Shown here one piece after another: positions 7,240-16,000 of a stretch of 49,749 nucleotides of DNA. This stretch comes from an uncultured Prevotellaceae bacterium (lineage in GTDB: Bacteria; Bacteroidota; Bacteroidia; Bacteroidales; Bacteroidaceae). Under the pieces are notes generated by a model. The model made no database searches. It had not been told where the DNA came from and was given only the letters and a program-made list of their open reading frames with translations. Both the position numbers and the translations under genes were made by a program. The DNA lies in assembly GCA_902779455.1 (NCBI GenBank), contig CACZBS010000028.1, positions 1-49,749 of the forward strand, written 5' to 3'. Positions within the stretch are counted from its first letter, which is position 1; the number at the start of each line of letters is the position of its first letter.

Positions 7240-7395
7240 AGAGACCCCACCCCCAACCCCTCCCCTTGAAGGGAGGGGAGTAGCTGCGCCGTCATCCCCG
7301 TCAGACAGCGCGCCAGCCACTCCCCTCCTTCGGAGGGGTTGGGGGAGGCTCTACTCCCCTCCCTTCAAGGGGAGGGGTTGGGGGTGGGGTCTCTA
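7240..7395. repeat. GC-rich foldback element between dprA and dusB
   Basis: A full composite copy: it opens AGAGACCCCACCCCC, closes GGGGGTGGGGTCTCT, and has a CTCCTTCGGAGGGG variant in the middle. It fills most of the dprA-dusB gap, ending 31 bp after the dprA stop and 38 bp before the dusB start in the direction of transcription. Confidence 0.9.
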
Positions 7396-7425
7396 TCATT
7401 ATCATACCAAGTTGTTATATAGGGG

Positions 7426-8553
7426 TCATTTCAGCAGATGATAGGTGCCGCCGGCCATTGGACGGACGATGCCTTTCATCTCGAGGGTGAAGAGGGTGGC
7501 GGTGAGGGCGCCGACGGTCTGGTTGGTGCGGACGCTGATGACGTTGAGCTGCAGGTCGTTGGTGCGGCTGAGCAGGTCGACGACAGCCTGCTCGTCGGGC
7601 GTCAGGTCGGGGAAGAGGGTGCGCTCGATGCCGGCGGTGCGGGCCTCGTGGAGGGCGACGTCCGACTGCCATCCGACGGCGGCGATGAAGTCGTCGGCCG
7701 AGGCGATGAGCGCGGCGCGGTTGTCGCGGATGAGGTTGTTGCAGCCCTCGGAGGTGGCGGCTCCGACGGGTCCTGGGAAGGCGGTGACGTCGCGGCCGTA
7801 CTCCTGGGCGATGCGTGCGGTGATGAGCGAGCCGCCCTTGGCTGCCGACTCGACGACGACGGTGGCGTCGCTCATGCCTGCGACGATGCGGTTGCGCTGT
7901 CGGAAGTTGTTGGCTATGGGCTGCGTGGAGGTCATATACTCGGTCAGCAGTCCGCCCTGCGTGGCCATGCGGACGGCCGTCTCACGATGGGCCGAGGGAT
8001 AGATGGTGTCGAGCCCGTGGGCCAGCACGCCGACGGTCTCGTAGCCGGCGTCGAGGGCCTGGCGATGGGCGGCGATGTCGATGCCATAGGCCAGCCCGCT
8101 GACGACGAGCACCTGGGGACAGAGCTCGCGGAGGCGGGTGAGGAAGCGGCGGACGAGGTCGTGACCGTAGGCCGTCGCATGGCGTGTGCCGACGATGCTG
8201 AGGATGTGCCGCTGGTTGAGGTCGGCCGTGCCGCGATAGTAGAGCACGAGCGGGGCGTCGTCGCACTCGGCCAGCCGCCGGGGATAGCGCTCGTCGGCGA
8301 GGCAGAGGGCCTCGACGTGATGGCGCTCCATGAAGCTGAGCTCCTCCTCGGCACGGGCCAGGGCGCTGCTCCAGTCGCGGAGCGCCTCGATGGTGCGTGG
8401 CGTGGTCTCGGGTACGATGTCGGCGATGTCGTGGCGGTGGTCATAGACGGCCCGTCCGCCGCCGGCCTGGCGATAGAGGTGGAGTGCGGTCTGGAAGTTG
8501 AAGCCCGTCAGGCGGGTCAGCGCCATGGTGTAGAGAATCTCCTGTTGTTCCAC
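7426..8553 (-). CDS. dprA: DNA-processing protein DprA
   Basis: 375 residues with a SAM-like N-terminal region (helix-hairpin-helix type), a Rossmann DprA core (about 95-290) and a C-terminal winged-helix DML1-type domain. Diagnostic motifs are SIVGTRHATAYG, VSGLAYGIDIAAH, FRQRNRIVAGMSDATVVVE and GSLITARIAQEYGRDVTAFPG. DprA protects incoming single-stranded DNA and loads RecA during natural transformation; it is also kept in many genomes without known competence. It has its own promoter at 8586-8616 and dusB lies downstream. Confidence 0.95.
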   Translation of the reverse strand: MEQQEILYTMALTRLTGFNFQTALHLYRQAGGGRAVYDHRHDIADIVPETTPRTIEALRDWSSALARAEEELSFMERHHVEALCLADERYPRRLAECDDAPLVLYYRGTADLNQRHILSIVGTRHATAYGHDLVRRFLTRLRELCPQVLVVSGLAYGIDIAAHRQALDAGYETVGVLAHGLDTIYPSAHRETAVRMATQGGLLTEYMTSTQPIANNFRQRNRIVAGMSDATVVVESAAKGGSLITARIAQEYGRDVTAFPGPVGAATSEGCNNLIRDNRAALIASADDFIAAVGWQSDVALHEARTAGIERTLFPDLTPDEQAVVDLLSRTNDLQLNVISVRTNQTVGALTATLFTLEMKGIVRPMAGGTYHLLK

Positions 8554-8585
8554 GATGAAAAATCCTAATGAGTCGTTTCGTCGTG

Positions 8586-8616
8586 CAAAGGTAGTGATTT
8601 CTTCCGAGACGGCAAA
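8586..8616 (-). promoter_or_regulatory. Bacteroidetes-type promoter for dprA
   Basis: On the minus strand the -7 box is TACCTTTG (8586-8593) and the -33 TTTG is at 8613-8616, 19 bp apart. The predicted transcript starts roughly 25 nt before the dprA start. Confidence 0.72.
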
Positions 8617-8636
8617 ATTTTTTATATTGAAAGGAG

Positions 8637-8776
8637 TTTAGGAGTTTGGGAGTTTAGGAGATGATTAGGAGTTTAGGAGTTTGGGAGTTTAGGAGTTTAG
8701 ACGATAGTTTTGGGCATCGATATGAAGCCACCTGTCTATCGTCTAAACTCCTAAACTCCCAAACTCCTAAACTCCT
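8637..8776. repeat. Octanucleotide array forming a perfect 41-bp inverted repeat
   Basis: GGAGTTTA and GGAGTTTG units repeat with an 8-bp period. The segment 8667-8707 is matched perfectly by its inverse at 8736-8776, leaving a 28-nt loop. It lies just downstream of the M6 protease gene and upstream of the dprA promoter, so it could act as a transcription barrier between them, although there is no T run. Confidence 0.9.
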
Positions 8777-8784
8777 CAATCAAA

Positions 8785-11700
8785 CTATCTCACCACCTTC
8801 CCGATGCGGCCGTCCGCGCGACGGACGATGCGGATGCCATGGCTGGCGGCGTCGACGCGGCGGCCGCTGAGGTCGTAGGACAGACCTGTATGTTGCGTTG
8901 TCAACGCAACAGACCTGACGCCGTCGGTCGAGCCGGCTGTCAGGCTCTGGCGGGCGGCGTTCTCGATGCTGATGGCCGTGTGGTCCTCACCGTCATAGTT
9001 GTTGATGAAGGCCACGACCTGCATCTTCTCGCGGTTCCATCGGCTGTCGAGGTCGAAGATGTAGTCGTAAGTGAAGCGGTTGTCGGTCCACTCGACGGGC
9101 TCGCCCCAGGTCTGGTTGGTGGCGCGGGTGACGTGCTGGTGCATGTAGACGCCGTCGGCCCCGATCTGGTTCTCGGCGCGAATGTCGTCCTCGACGAGAT
9201 AGAGGGTCAGTCGCGGATGGGCAGCCGTGTAGCGCTGGTTGCGCAGCAGGCTGACGTGGGCCGTCACCTGCGAGCTGTCGGCATTGAACTCGAGGTTAAG
9301 CCCGACGACGGCGTTGGCCGGCTGCTGCATCTCATAGTCGAAGAGCTCGGTCAGGTGGACATTGCTCTGCGGGATGAAGCAGGGCGTCTTGGCCCCCGTG
9401 TTGTACTGGGCGTCGAACTCGGGCCTGCGGTCGATCATCACGGCCGGTGCATAGAGCGACGTGCCCTCGTTGTAGAGCCACGTGAGCGGCTCGTCCCACG
9501 ACTGGGTGAGCCAGTCGGTGTAGTAGCCGGCATGATGGCAGACGGCGAAGACGCGGTCGGCATATTCGGGCTTGGCCTCGAGGGCGAGGTGCATATAGGT
9601 GGCCACGCGGGGACAGTTGACACACTGCTCGGTGGTGAACTCCTCGACAACGACGTTCTTCAGGAAGGCGTAGGTGGCCGCCAGGGTGTTGTTGGCCTCG
9701 TTGTCGTCAGTATTGAGGGTGAGCGTCCAGGGCGTGTCCTGGTCGGTATAGACGGGCGGCCGGACGACGAAGGTGAGGCGTCGGCTCTCCGTGGAGCGCA
9801 GGGCCTCGTCGAAATGCGTGGTGATGGGTTCCAGCCCGGGCGCCTCGCAGGTGATGTCGAAGCCCTCTACCGTCTGGCTGCCGAAGTTCTGCACCGTGGC
9901 CTCCACGCGCAGGGCGTTGGCCCCCTGAGCCAGGTCGGGGCTCATGGCGGCGGCGGTCAGTCCGAGGTCGTGCTGGAGGATGTTGGTGCCCGTGATGACG
10001 GCCTCCATTGAGACAGCGCCCAGCTGGCTGATGTCCTGCCACTGGGCCTCGCCGTAGCGCAGGTAGAACGTGTCGTAGAGCGGATCGCCGACGATGGAGA
10101 CGGTCTTGACGTTGGCCCGCTGGCGATAGGAGAAGCCGACGATCAGTTGAGAATTGGGAATGGAGAATGGAGAATTGAGGCTGACCTCATTCCATCCCTT
10201 CTCGACGCGCTGGGCCGACTTCGAGGTGATGAGCCCCTCGGCGAGGTTGTCGCCGTCGAGGTCCTGGCGCACCCAGACGCGGAGCGAGTCGATATTGGCA
10301 CGCGAGAGGAGGAAGACGCGGACGGCGTCAATCCGGTTGCCCTCGTAGGCGGCCAGCATCTGTGCGGGCAGGCGCATGGCCACATGGGCCCAGCCGGTGC
10401 CGTTCATCTGCAGGTCGGTCTGCTCGGCCACCTCGCCGTTGCAGTAGCCCAGACGGATGGTGTCGGCATGCTCCACGCCCACCTGGCACTCCTCGCTCCA
10501 GGCCGACAGCTCGCCCTCGCGGACGGCCCGCACGCGGAAGCTGTACTGCTGGGGCTGCAGGCTGCTGAAGACGTAGCTGAGCTGGCCACCCGAGCTGAGG
10601 TCGGCCATGCCCTCGACGGGCTGGCGCTCGATGGTGGTGCAGCGGGCCGTGACGTCGTCGATGGTGACGTAGCCCGAGGCGCGCTCATAGCGCAGGCGGG
10701 CCCGCTCGGCAGCGTCGAGGCTGACGGTGACGGTCGCGGCCTCCTTGGTGAGGGCTATCGACTGCTTCGTCTGCCATTCGCCGTTGAGCCACTGCTCGAC
10801 GTGCAGCTGTCCGCTCTCGCTGCTGCTGCGCAGCCAGAACGTCAGCTCCTGGATGCGGGCCTCAGGCCAGCCGATCTCCAGGAAGTCGTCGTTGCGCGAG
10901 AAGCGCAGCGAGGGACTTGCGGCGCCGTAGTAGCCGTTGACGCTGAAGTAGGTGGAGCTCGACGTGGCCCACTCGGCGGGCAGCCCGTCGGCCTTGTCGG
11001 TGAAGTCGTAGCCCATGGTGCGGAGCGTCGTGCCGAAGCTGTTCTGGAAGAGCGTGACGCGATAGTCGTCGGCTCCCTCGACGGCCTCCCAGCGGGCGGT
11101 GAAGCCGTCGGAGGTGAGGTCGGTGGCCTCGAGTCCGCGCGGACTGCGGCGGGCGAAGGGCGTCTCCTGGGTGGTGATGGTCAAGGTGGTCCAGCCGGAG
11201 TAGTAGTTGCCGCGCACGGCCTGCACGCTGACGGTGAAGGCCGAGCGCTCGGGCACGCCGCTGATGGTGACGTCCGTGGGCACTTCGAACCACTTCTCCT
11301 GATAGTCGTCGACATAGGTGCCGTCCTGGCGCTTGACATTGACCAGATAGAACTGTGCGCCGGGCACCTCGGTCCATGAGAACGTGAACGAGCTGTCAGC
11401 CAGCGCCGTCGTGGCAATCTCGGCGGGCGCCGGCATCACGTAGGCGGTATTGGCGAGCAGGAAGTCGACCGTGCCGTCGTCGTGCTCCACGACGTCGTCG
11501 AAGCTGAACTGCGGCCCGGCCTCCCAGGCCTCGAAGTCAAACTGCGTGACGCCCTCAGTGCCGGGGAAGGGGTCGCCGGGGCGGGTGGCGTCGCTCTCGG
11601 CCCGGTCGGCACAGACGATGCCCACGCGGGGATGACCGACGGTGACGTTGAGCGTGTTGCGCTGCCATGCCAGGGTGTCGATGTCGATGTGCCATACGAC

Positions 11701-12975
11701 CAGTCCGTGGCCGGGCAGCGAGCGGTCGAAGCCCGTCTGCTGGCGATTCTCCAGGACGAAGAACTCGCGGCCGTTGGTGCCAGGGACGCTCCAGCGATAG
11801 GCAAGAGCCCCCCCTACGGCCCCCAAGGGGGCTTCTATAGAACTGTGGGTGATCGAGGGGAGGGGGATGATGCTGTCGGCCCCGGCGGTCAGCTCCTCAT
11901 AGTCGAGCCATCCGAGCTCGCCGCGCTCGAAGGCGGAGAAGAGCGGCGGACAGTTCATGTTGTCGTTATAGGAGCCGCTGGCCATCGTGTCCCACGTACC
12001 TATATTATAATTAAACTGGTTGTAGGAGACGTCGTAGTGGTCCATCAGTCCCAGCACGTGGCCGAACTCATGGACGAAGACGCCGATGCCGAGGGGGATG
12101 AGCTCGCCGTCGACGGTGTAGCGCAGCTCGTTGCTGATGGCATAGTGGCGGATCTTCTTGCCGTCGTGCTCGGCGGTGAGCCCCCAGTCGGTGTCGAGGT
12201 CGGCCGAGTGTGGCCAGATGTAGTCGACGGCGTTGGGATGGGTGGCCTGTCCGATGCCGGCGTAGAAGAAATAGATATTGTCGACGTAGCCGTCGTCATC
12301 GTAGTCATACTGCGAGAAGTCGACGTCGTCGTCGATCTTCTGGCAGACCTCCTTCACCATCTCGCCGACCAGTGCGTCCTGCGTGGGGCGGTCGGTGCCG
12401 TAGTAGGTGGCCTCGTGGTCGAGCGTGACGGGGCCGACGACGACGAACTCGTGGTCGAAGAGGCGTCCCGACGACTGGTCGTAGAAGTCCATGGCCGAGC
12501 CGTTGGCGCCGTTGGTCCACGTGAATCCGCGCTCGTTGAGCATGCGGGTGTAGTAGTCCTTAGGGTCGTCGATGCTGGTGAACTTGGTGTCGCTGAACTC
12601 CAGGATGACGACGAGGCTCTTGCTCTTGCCGATGGTGGGGAATTTGTTCATGCGGAGCTTGAAGTAGCGAGAGGGGCCCATCTTCTGCCCCTGATAGCGC
12701 TGCTGGACGGCGTCGCGGCGCTGCATGGCCTGGCGGTAATCAGTCTTGGTGCGGCGGTCGGGCTCGAGCATGCGGGTCTGCGGGTTCCACTGGACGGCGC
12801 GGCCGTCGTCGGTATAGAGCTGGTGCCAGAACTCGTCGCCGCGCATGTGGACGGTAACGACGGTGCCGTCGGCCTGGCGCACCTGCTTAGGCGTCGGGTC
12901 GGCGGGAATGGCAACAGCCGTGCCAGCCCCGAGGAGGGCCAGCACGGCTGTGGTGAATATGCTTCTAAAGTTCAT
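8785..12975 (-). CDS. Secreted M6-type metalloprotease with Fn3, CARDB-like and Omp28-like regions
   Basis: 1396 residues from the ATG at 12975 (MNFRSIFTTAVLALLGAGTAVA, a signal peptide); an ATG 21 bp further upstream is less likely. An N-terminal propeptide-like region precedes the M6 peptidase domain (about 100-500), which has the zinc motif HEFGHVLGLMDHYD near residue 301. Fn3-like domains follow (about 535-640 and later), then a MAM/jelly-roll-like segment, a CARDB-like domain around 1000-1090, and an Omp28-like thioredoxin-fold region with VEEFTTEQCVNCPRV near 1110, a CxxC pair. The C-terminus YDLSGRRV...IRIVRRADGRIGKVVR resembles a T9SS-type sorting tail. It is probably an extracellular or surface-attached protease. 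Two repeats interrupt the frame without breaking it (10146-10180 and 11806-11840). Confidence 0.85.
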   Translation of the reverse strand: MNFRSIFTTAVLALLGAGTAVAIPADPTPKQVRQADGTVVTVHMRGDEFWHQLYTDDGRAVQWNPQTRMLEPDRRTKTDYRQAMQRRDAVQQRYQGQKMGPSRYFKLRMNKFPTIGKSKSLVVILEFSDTKFTSIDDPKDYYTRMLNERGFTWTNGANGSAMDFYDQSSGRLFDHEFVVVGPVTLDHEATYYGTDRPTQDALVGEMVKEVCQKIDDDVDFSQYDYDDDGYVDNIYFFYAGIGQATHPNAVDYIWPHSADLDTDWGLTAEHDGKKIRHYAISNELRYTVDGELIPLGIGVFVHEFGHVLGLMDHYDVSYNQFNYNIGTWDTMASGSYNDNMNCPPLFSAFERGELGWLDYEELTAGADSIIPLPSITHSSIEAPLGAVGGALAYRWSVPGTNGREFFVLENRQQTGFDRSLPGHGLVVWHIDIDTLAWQRNTLNVTVGHPRVGIVCADRAESDATRPGDPFPGTEGVTQFDFEAWEAGPQFSFDDVVEHDDGTVDFLLANTAYVMPAPAEIATTALADSSFTFSWTEVPGAQFYLVNVKRQDGTYVDDYQEKWFEVPTDVTISGVPERSAFTVSVQAVRGNYYSGWTTLTITTQETPFARRSPRGLEATDLTSDGFTARWEAVEGADDYRVTLFQNSFGTTLRTMGYDFTDKADGLPAEWATSSSTYFSVNGYYGAASPSLRFSRNDDFLEIGWPEARIQELTFWLRSSSESGQLHVEQWLNGEWQTKQSIALTKEAATVTVSLDAAERARLRYERASGYVTIDDVTARCTTIERQPVEGMADLSSGGQLSYVFSSLQPQQYSFRVRAVREGELSAWSEECQVGVEHADTIRLGYCNGEVAEQTDLQMNGTGWAHVAMRLPAQMLAAYEGNRIDAVRVFLLSRANIDSLRVWVRQDLDGDNLAEGLITSKSAQRVEKGWNEVSLNSPFSIPNSQLIVGFSYRQRANVKTVSIVGDPLYDTFYLRYGEAQWQDISQLGAVSMEAVITGTNILQHDLGLTAAAMSPDLAQGANALRVEATVQNFGSQTVEGFDITCEAPGLEPITTHFDEALRSTESRRLTFVVRPPVYTDQDTPWTLTLNTDDNEANNTLAATYAFLKNVVVEEFTTEQCVNCPRVATYMHLALEAKPEYADRVFAVCHHAGYYTDWLTQSWDEPLTWLYNEGTSLYAPAVMIDRRPEFDAQYNTGAKTPCFIPQSNVHLTELFDYEMQQPANAVVGLNLEFNADSSQVTAHVSLLRNQRYTAAHPRLTLYLVEDDIRAENQIGADGVYMHQHVTRATNQTWGEPVEWTDNRFTYDYIFDLDSRWNREKMQVVAFINNYDGEDHTAISIENAARQSLTAGSTDGVRSVALTTQHTGLSYDLSGRRVDAASHGIRIVRRADGRIGKVVR
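8892..8910. repeat. 19-bp perfect palindrome in the M6 protease tail
   Basis: GTTGCGTTG and CAACGCAAC flank a single central base. The palindrome encodes part of the residues SVALTTQHTG just before the C-terminal tail. A matching palindrome lies at 13141-13159 at the same place in the neighbouring gene. Confidence 0.85.
10146..10180. repeat. Heptanucleotide array inside the M6 protease gene
   Basis: Units GAGAATT, GGGAATG, GAGAATG and GAGAATT follow with a 7-bp period and are translated, in the frame of the gene, as NSPFSIPNSQL. The flanking protein sequence continues smoothly, so this is an in-frame insertion. Confidence 0.85.
11806..11840. repeat. 35-bp repeat, copy in the M6 protease gene
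   Basis: These 35 bp are the inverse of 18947-18981 with one mismatch. On the coding strand they read CTATAGAAGCCCCC and end GGGGGGGCT, giving IEAPLGAVGGA in the protease. The same frame is used in the AraC-type gene. Confidence 0.88.
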
Positions 12976-12983
12976 AGTTCTCA

Positions 12984-13033
12984 GTTCATTGTACATTGTA
13001 CATTATTCATTGTACATTATTCATTGTACATTA
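12984..13033. repeat. TTCATTGTACATTA array between two surface-protein genes
   Basis: GTACATT and ATTCATT alternate with a 7-bp period; 14-bp units TTCATTGTACATTA occupy 13006-13019 and 13020-13033. The array fills the 55-bp gap, and its last unit supplies the stop codon of the upstream cleaved-adhesin gene. Confidence 0.85.
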
Positions 13034-16000
13034 TTTCACGACGATCTTCACGGCCTTTCCGTCAGCCTGGCGGACGATGTTCAGGCCACGGCGGGCACCC
13101 TCGAGGCGGCGGCCCTGGAGGTCGTAGACCTGTCCGGTTTGTTGCGTTGACAACGCAACAGACTCGACGCCGTTGGCATAGGGAACAGCCTCAGTGGGCA
13201 CGGACTCGCCGAGGTCATAGACGGCGGTGACGCGGTAGTTGCCGTTCTGCTCGACGTTAGCCGTCGTCTCGGCCGTGGTGGCTGCGACGTAGCTGCCGTT
13301 ATAGACGTTGTAGCCCTGCAGCACGGGAGCCTGTGCGGCGGTGTAGCTGAGCTCGTCGATCATGATGCCGAAGCCGTCGTAGGGCACGTGGAGAGCCACG
13401 TACTTGGCGTTCTGCGGGACGTTGACCTTCACCTGCTGCCAGGCCCGCGTGGTGGTGAAGCTGACGGTCTGGATGAGCTGCGTGAAGGAAGCGGGCTCGC
13501 GGTCGGTGGTGCTGTAGCGGATCTCGAGGCGGCCCTGCAGGTCGTTGGTCAGCGTCCAGAACGACAGCTCCGAGCCGCCCTTCACCTCAGGCGAGATGAA
13601 CCAGTCGTCGTCGGCCGTCACGGGATAGCCGTCGGGCGACACATCCATGTGTCCGAAGTGGATGAGGCACTTCTCGCCCTGATGCTGCTTCCACATGGCG
13701 GCGTTGGGGGTGCCGCTCTCGGCAGCGCTCCATGTCATGAATCCGAGGGGCTGCGATGCCAGGGGCCAGTAGTTGCCGTAGAGGGTCAGGAAGTATGTCG
13801 TGGGCATCTTGTCGCCGTCGATGTTGAGCCATCCCTCGATCTCTGCGGCGTTGCTGAAGGCGGGCTGGTCCTCGAAGTCGAGCACCACCTGACGGCCGTC
13901 GGTCTGGGCGGGAGCCAGCCAATTGAGAGTTGAGAGTTGAGAATTGAGAGTTAAGTCGCTCGGTGCAGGCAATTCTATCTGCTCAGGCGTCAGCTCCACC
14001 TCGGCGCTGAGGTTATTGTCCTGATTATCATCGTCGTAGAGTAGCTCGGCCGAGTAGATGAGCTCGTCGTAGACTGACGAGACGTTGAGCGGGAAGGTCA
14101 GCTCAGCCGTCTGGCCGGGCTTCAGGGCCTCAGTGGCCTCAGCCTCGGCGACGATCTCACCGTTGAGGTTGAAGAGCACGCTGTAGTCCGTGGCGTCCGT
14201 CGTGCCCATGTTGGTCACGGCGACGCTGACCTCCGTCTGCTGTCCGTTCTTCGGGGCGTAGGGCTTTGAGATGGCCGTCAGGGCCAGGTCGTTGCCCGTG
14301 GCCTCGCTGATGGTCCAGTTGTCGGCCCAGATGCGGGCGGCGGGGTCGGGCATGTAGGCCGTCAGGGCAATCTGTGCGCGCTTGCCGGCGAGGCCCTGGA
14401 GGGCGAAGGCCACCTCGCGCCATCCGCAGCCCAGTCCGAGCTGGACGGTGTCGCTGGCAGCCACCTGGTCGGCACCGTTGGTCAGGGCGTCGATGGTGAC
14501 GTAGCCACCCTTCTTGGCGCCGGGCTTGTCGTAGATCCAGAGGCGGAACATGGGCTGGGTGGATTTAGTGAAGTCTATGATCGGCGTGATGAACGAGGCC
14601 TGGCCGTCGGCCGTGCCGTCGTTGAGCAGGATGAGCGAGTAGCCGTCGTTGTTCTGAGCCGTAACGGTGGTGTTATAGATCTCGGCATCGATGTTCCAGG
14701 CCACGTGCTGGTCCTGGCTGGGCTTGGTGATATAGGGCTCATGGCGCAGGCCGGTCTTGTCGAAGGGCTCGGTGTAGGGCAGGGTGAAGGGCTTGCCCAG
14801 GACGACGCCGACGGGCTTCAGCTCGCTCTCGCCCTGGATGCTGGTGGCCGAGACGGCGAGGATATACTGAGCCTGACCGGTGCGCGAGGGGTCGATCATG
14901 GCCACTTCCACCTCGGTCTCCGTCAGTTCGGAGGCCACGGGGCGATAGACGGGCCACTGGTCGAAGTGCTGATAGACGGTGTACTTCACCTGCGAGGGAT
15001 CGACATAGCCGCCGTTCTGGCCCACAGGCTTGATGTTATAGGTCAGCGTGACGCTGCCCTCGTCGTCCTCGCTCCAGAGCATACGCACGCGGTCCATGAC
15101 GGGCACGTCCTGACCGGCGAAGGCGCGCACACAGACGGGCCAGCCCTGGCCCTCAGCGTTCTCGGCGACAATGCGCACGTAGTTGAAGCCCTGCTCGGCC
15201 GGGACGTTGATGCTCAGCGGCTGGCCGGGCTTGACGTCAGTGGCCTCGCCCAGAAGCTTACCCTCTGGCGTGGTGAACACCTTGACGCTGCTGAGGCTGG
15301 TGAGGGCCTCGCCGGCGACGGTCGTCGACGGAGCGGTCAGGGTGACGGTGGCGCTCAGTGCGCCCTTGTCGGCAGCCGTGTAGACGACGTCGGCGGGCTG
15401 GGCGGGAGCGGCGTCGGTGCACAGCTCGTTGACATAGACGTCGTCGACAAACCACGTGTATTCGCCGAAGATGTAGTCGTGCAGGCCGATGTAGTAGGTG
15501 CCGTCCTCATCGGGGGTGAAGAAGACGCTGTAGTGCTCCTTATCCATGAGGTGGTCGGGGTCGAGAGCATTGATGAGCTTCTTCATGCCGTCGACGCTCT
15601 GCGACGTGCCGAGCCAGAAGTCGAGGTTGCTGCGGCCGGAGAGTTTGGCGCGGAACTCATAGACCTTGCCCTTCTGCATGCGGAAGGGGGGCGAGATGAG
15701 CCAGTCGTCGTTGCGGCCGGTGTTGTGGCCGTTCTTGCCGTAGAAGTTGTGCGAATAGGGGTTCCACTGCCATGTAGCCATCGTGCCGTCGTTGTTGGCA
15801 TTGATGACGCTCCAGCCGAGGATCTGGTTGTAGGTGTCGAGGTCGTTGCTGTAGGGCATGGCGACGTAGGTGCCGGCGGTGAACTGGTCGGTGGTGGCGG
15901 CGGCGCCGAGGCGTCCGTCGGCCATGACGGCCTGGACGGTGTAGCTATAGTAGGCCAGGGCCTCGGGCAGCTCCTTGTCCTGGACGCGGCGCGACGTGCC

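Noticed and set aside
11482-13230. Long open frames on the strand opposite the large surface-protein genes and cobalamin genes
   Set aside because: They are frame shadows caused by GC-rich codon use; their translations are low-complexity and match no family, while the other strand has signal peptides and conserved motifs.
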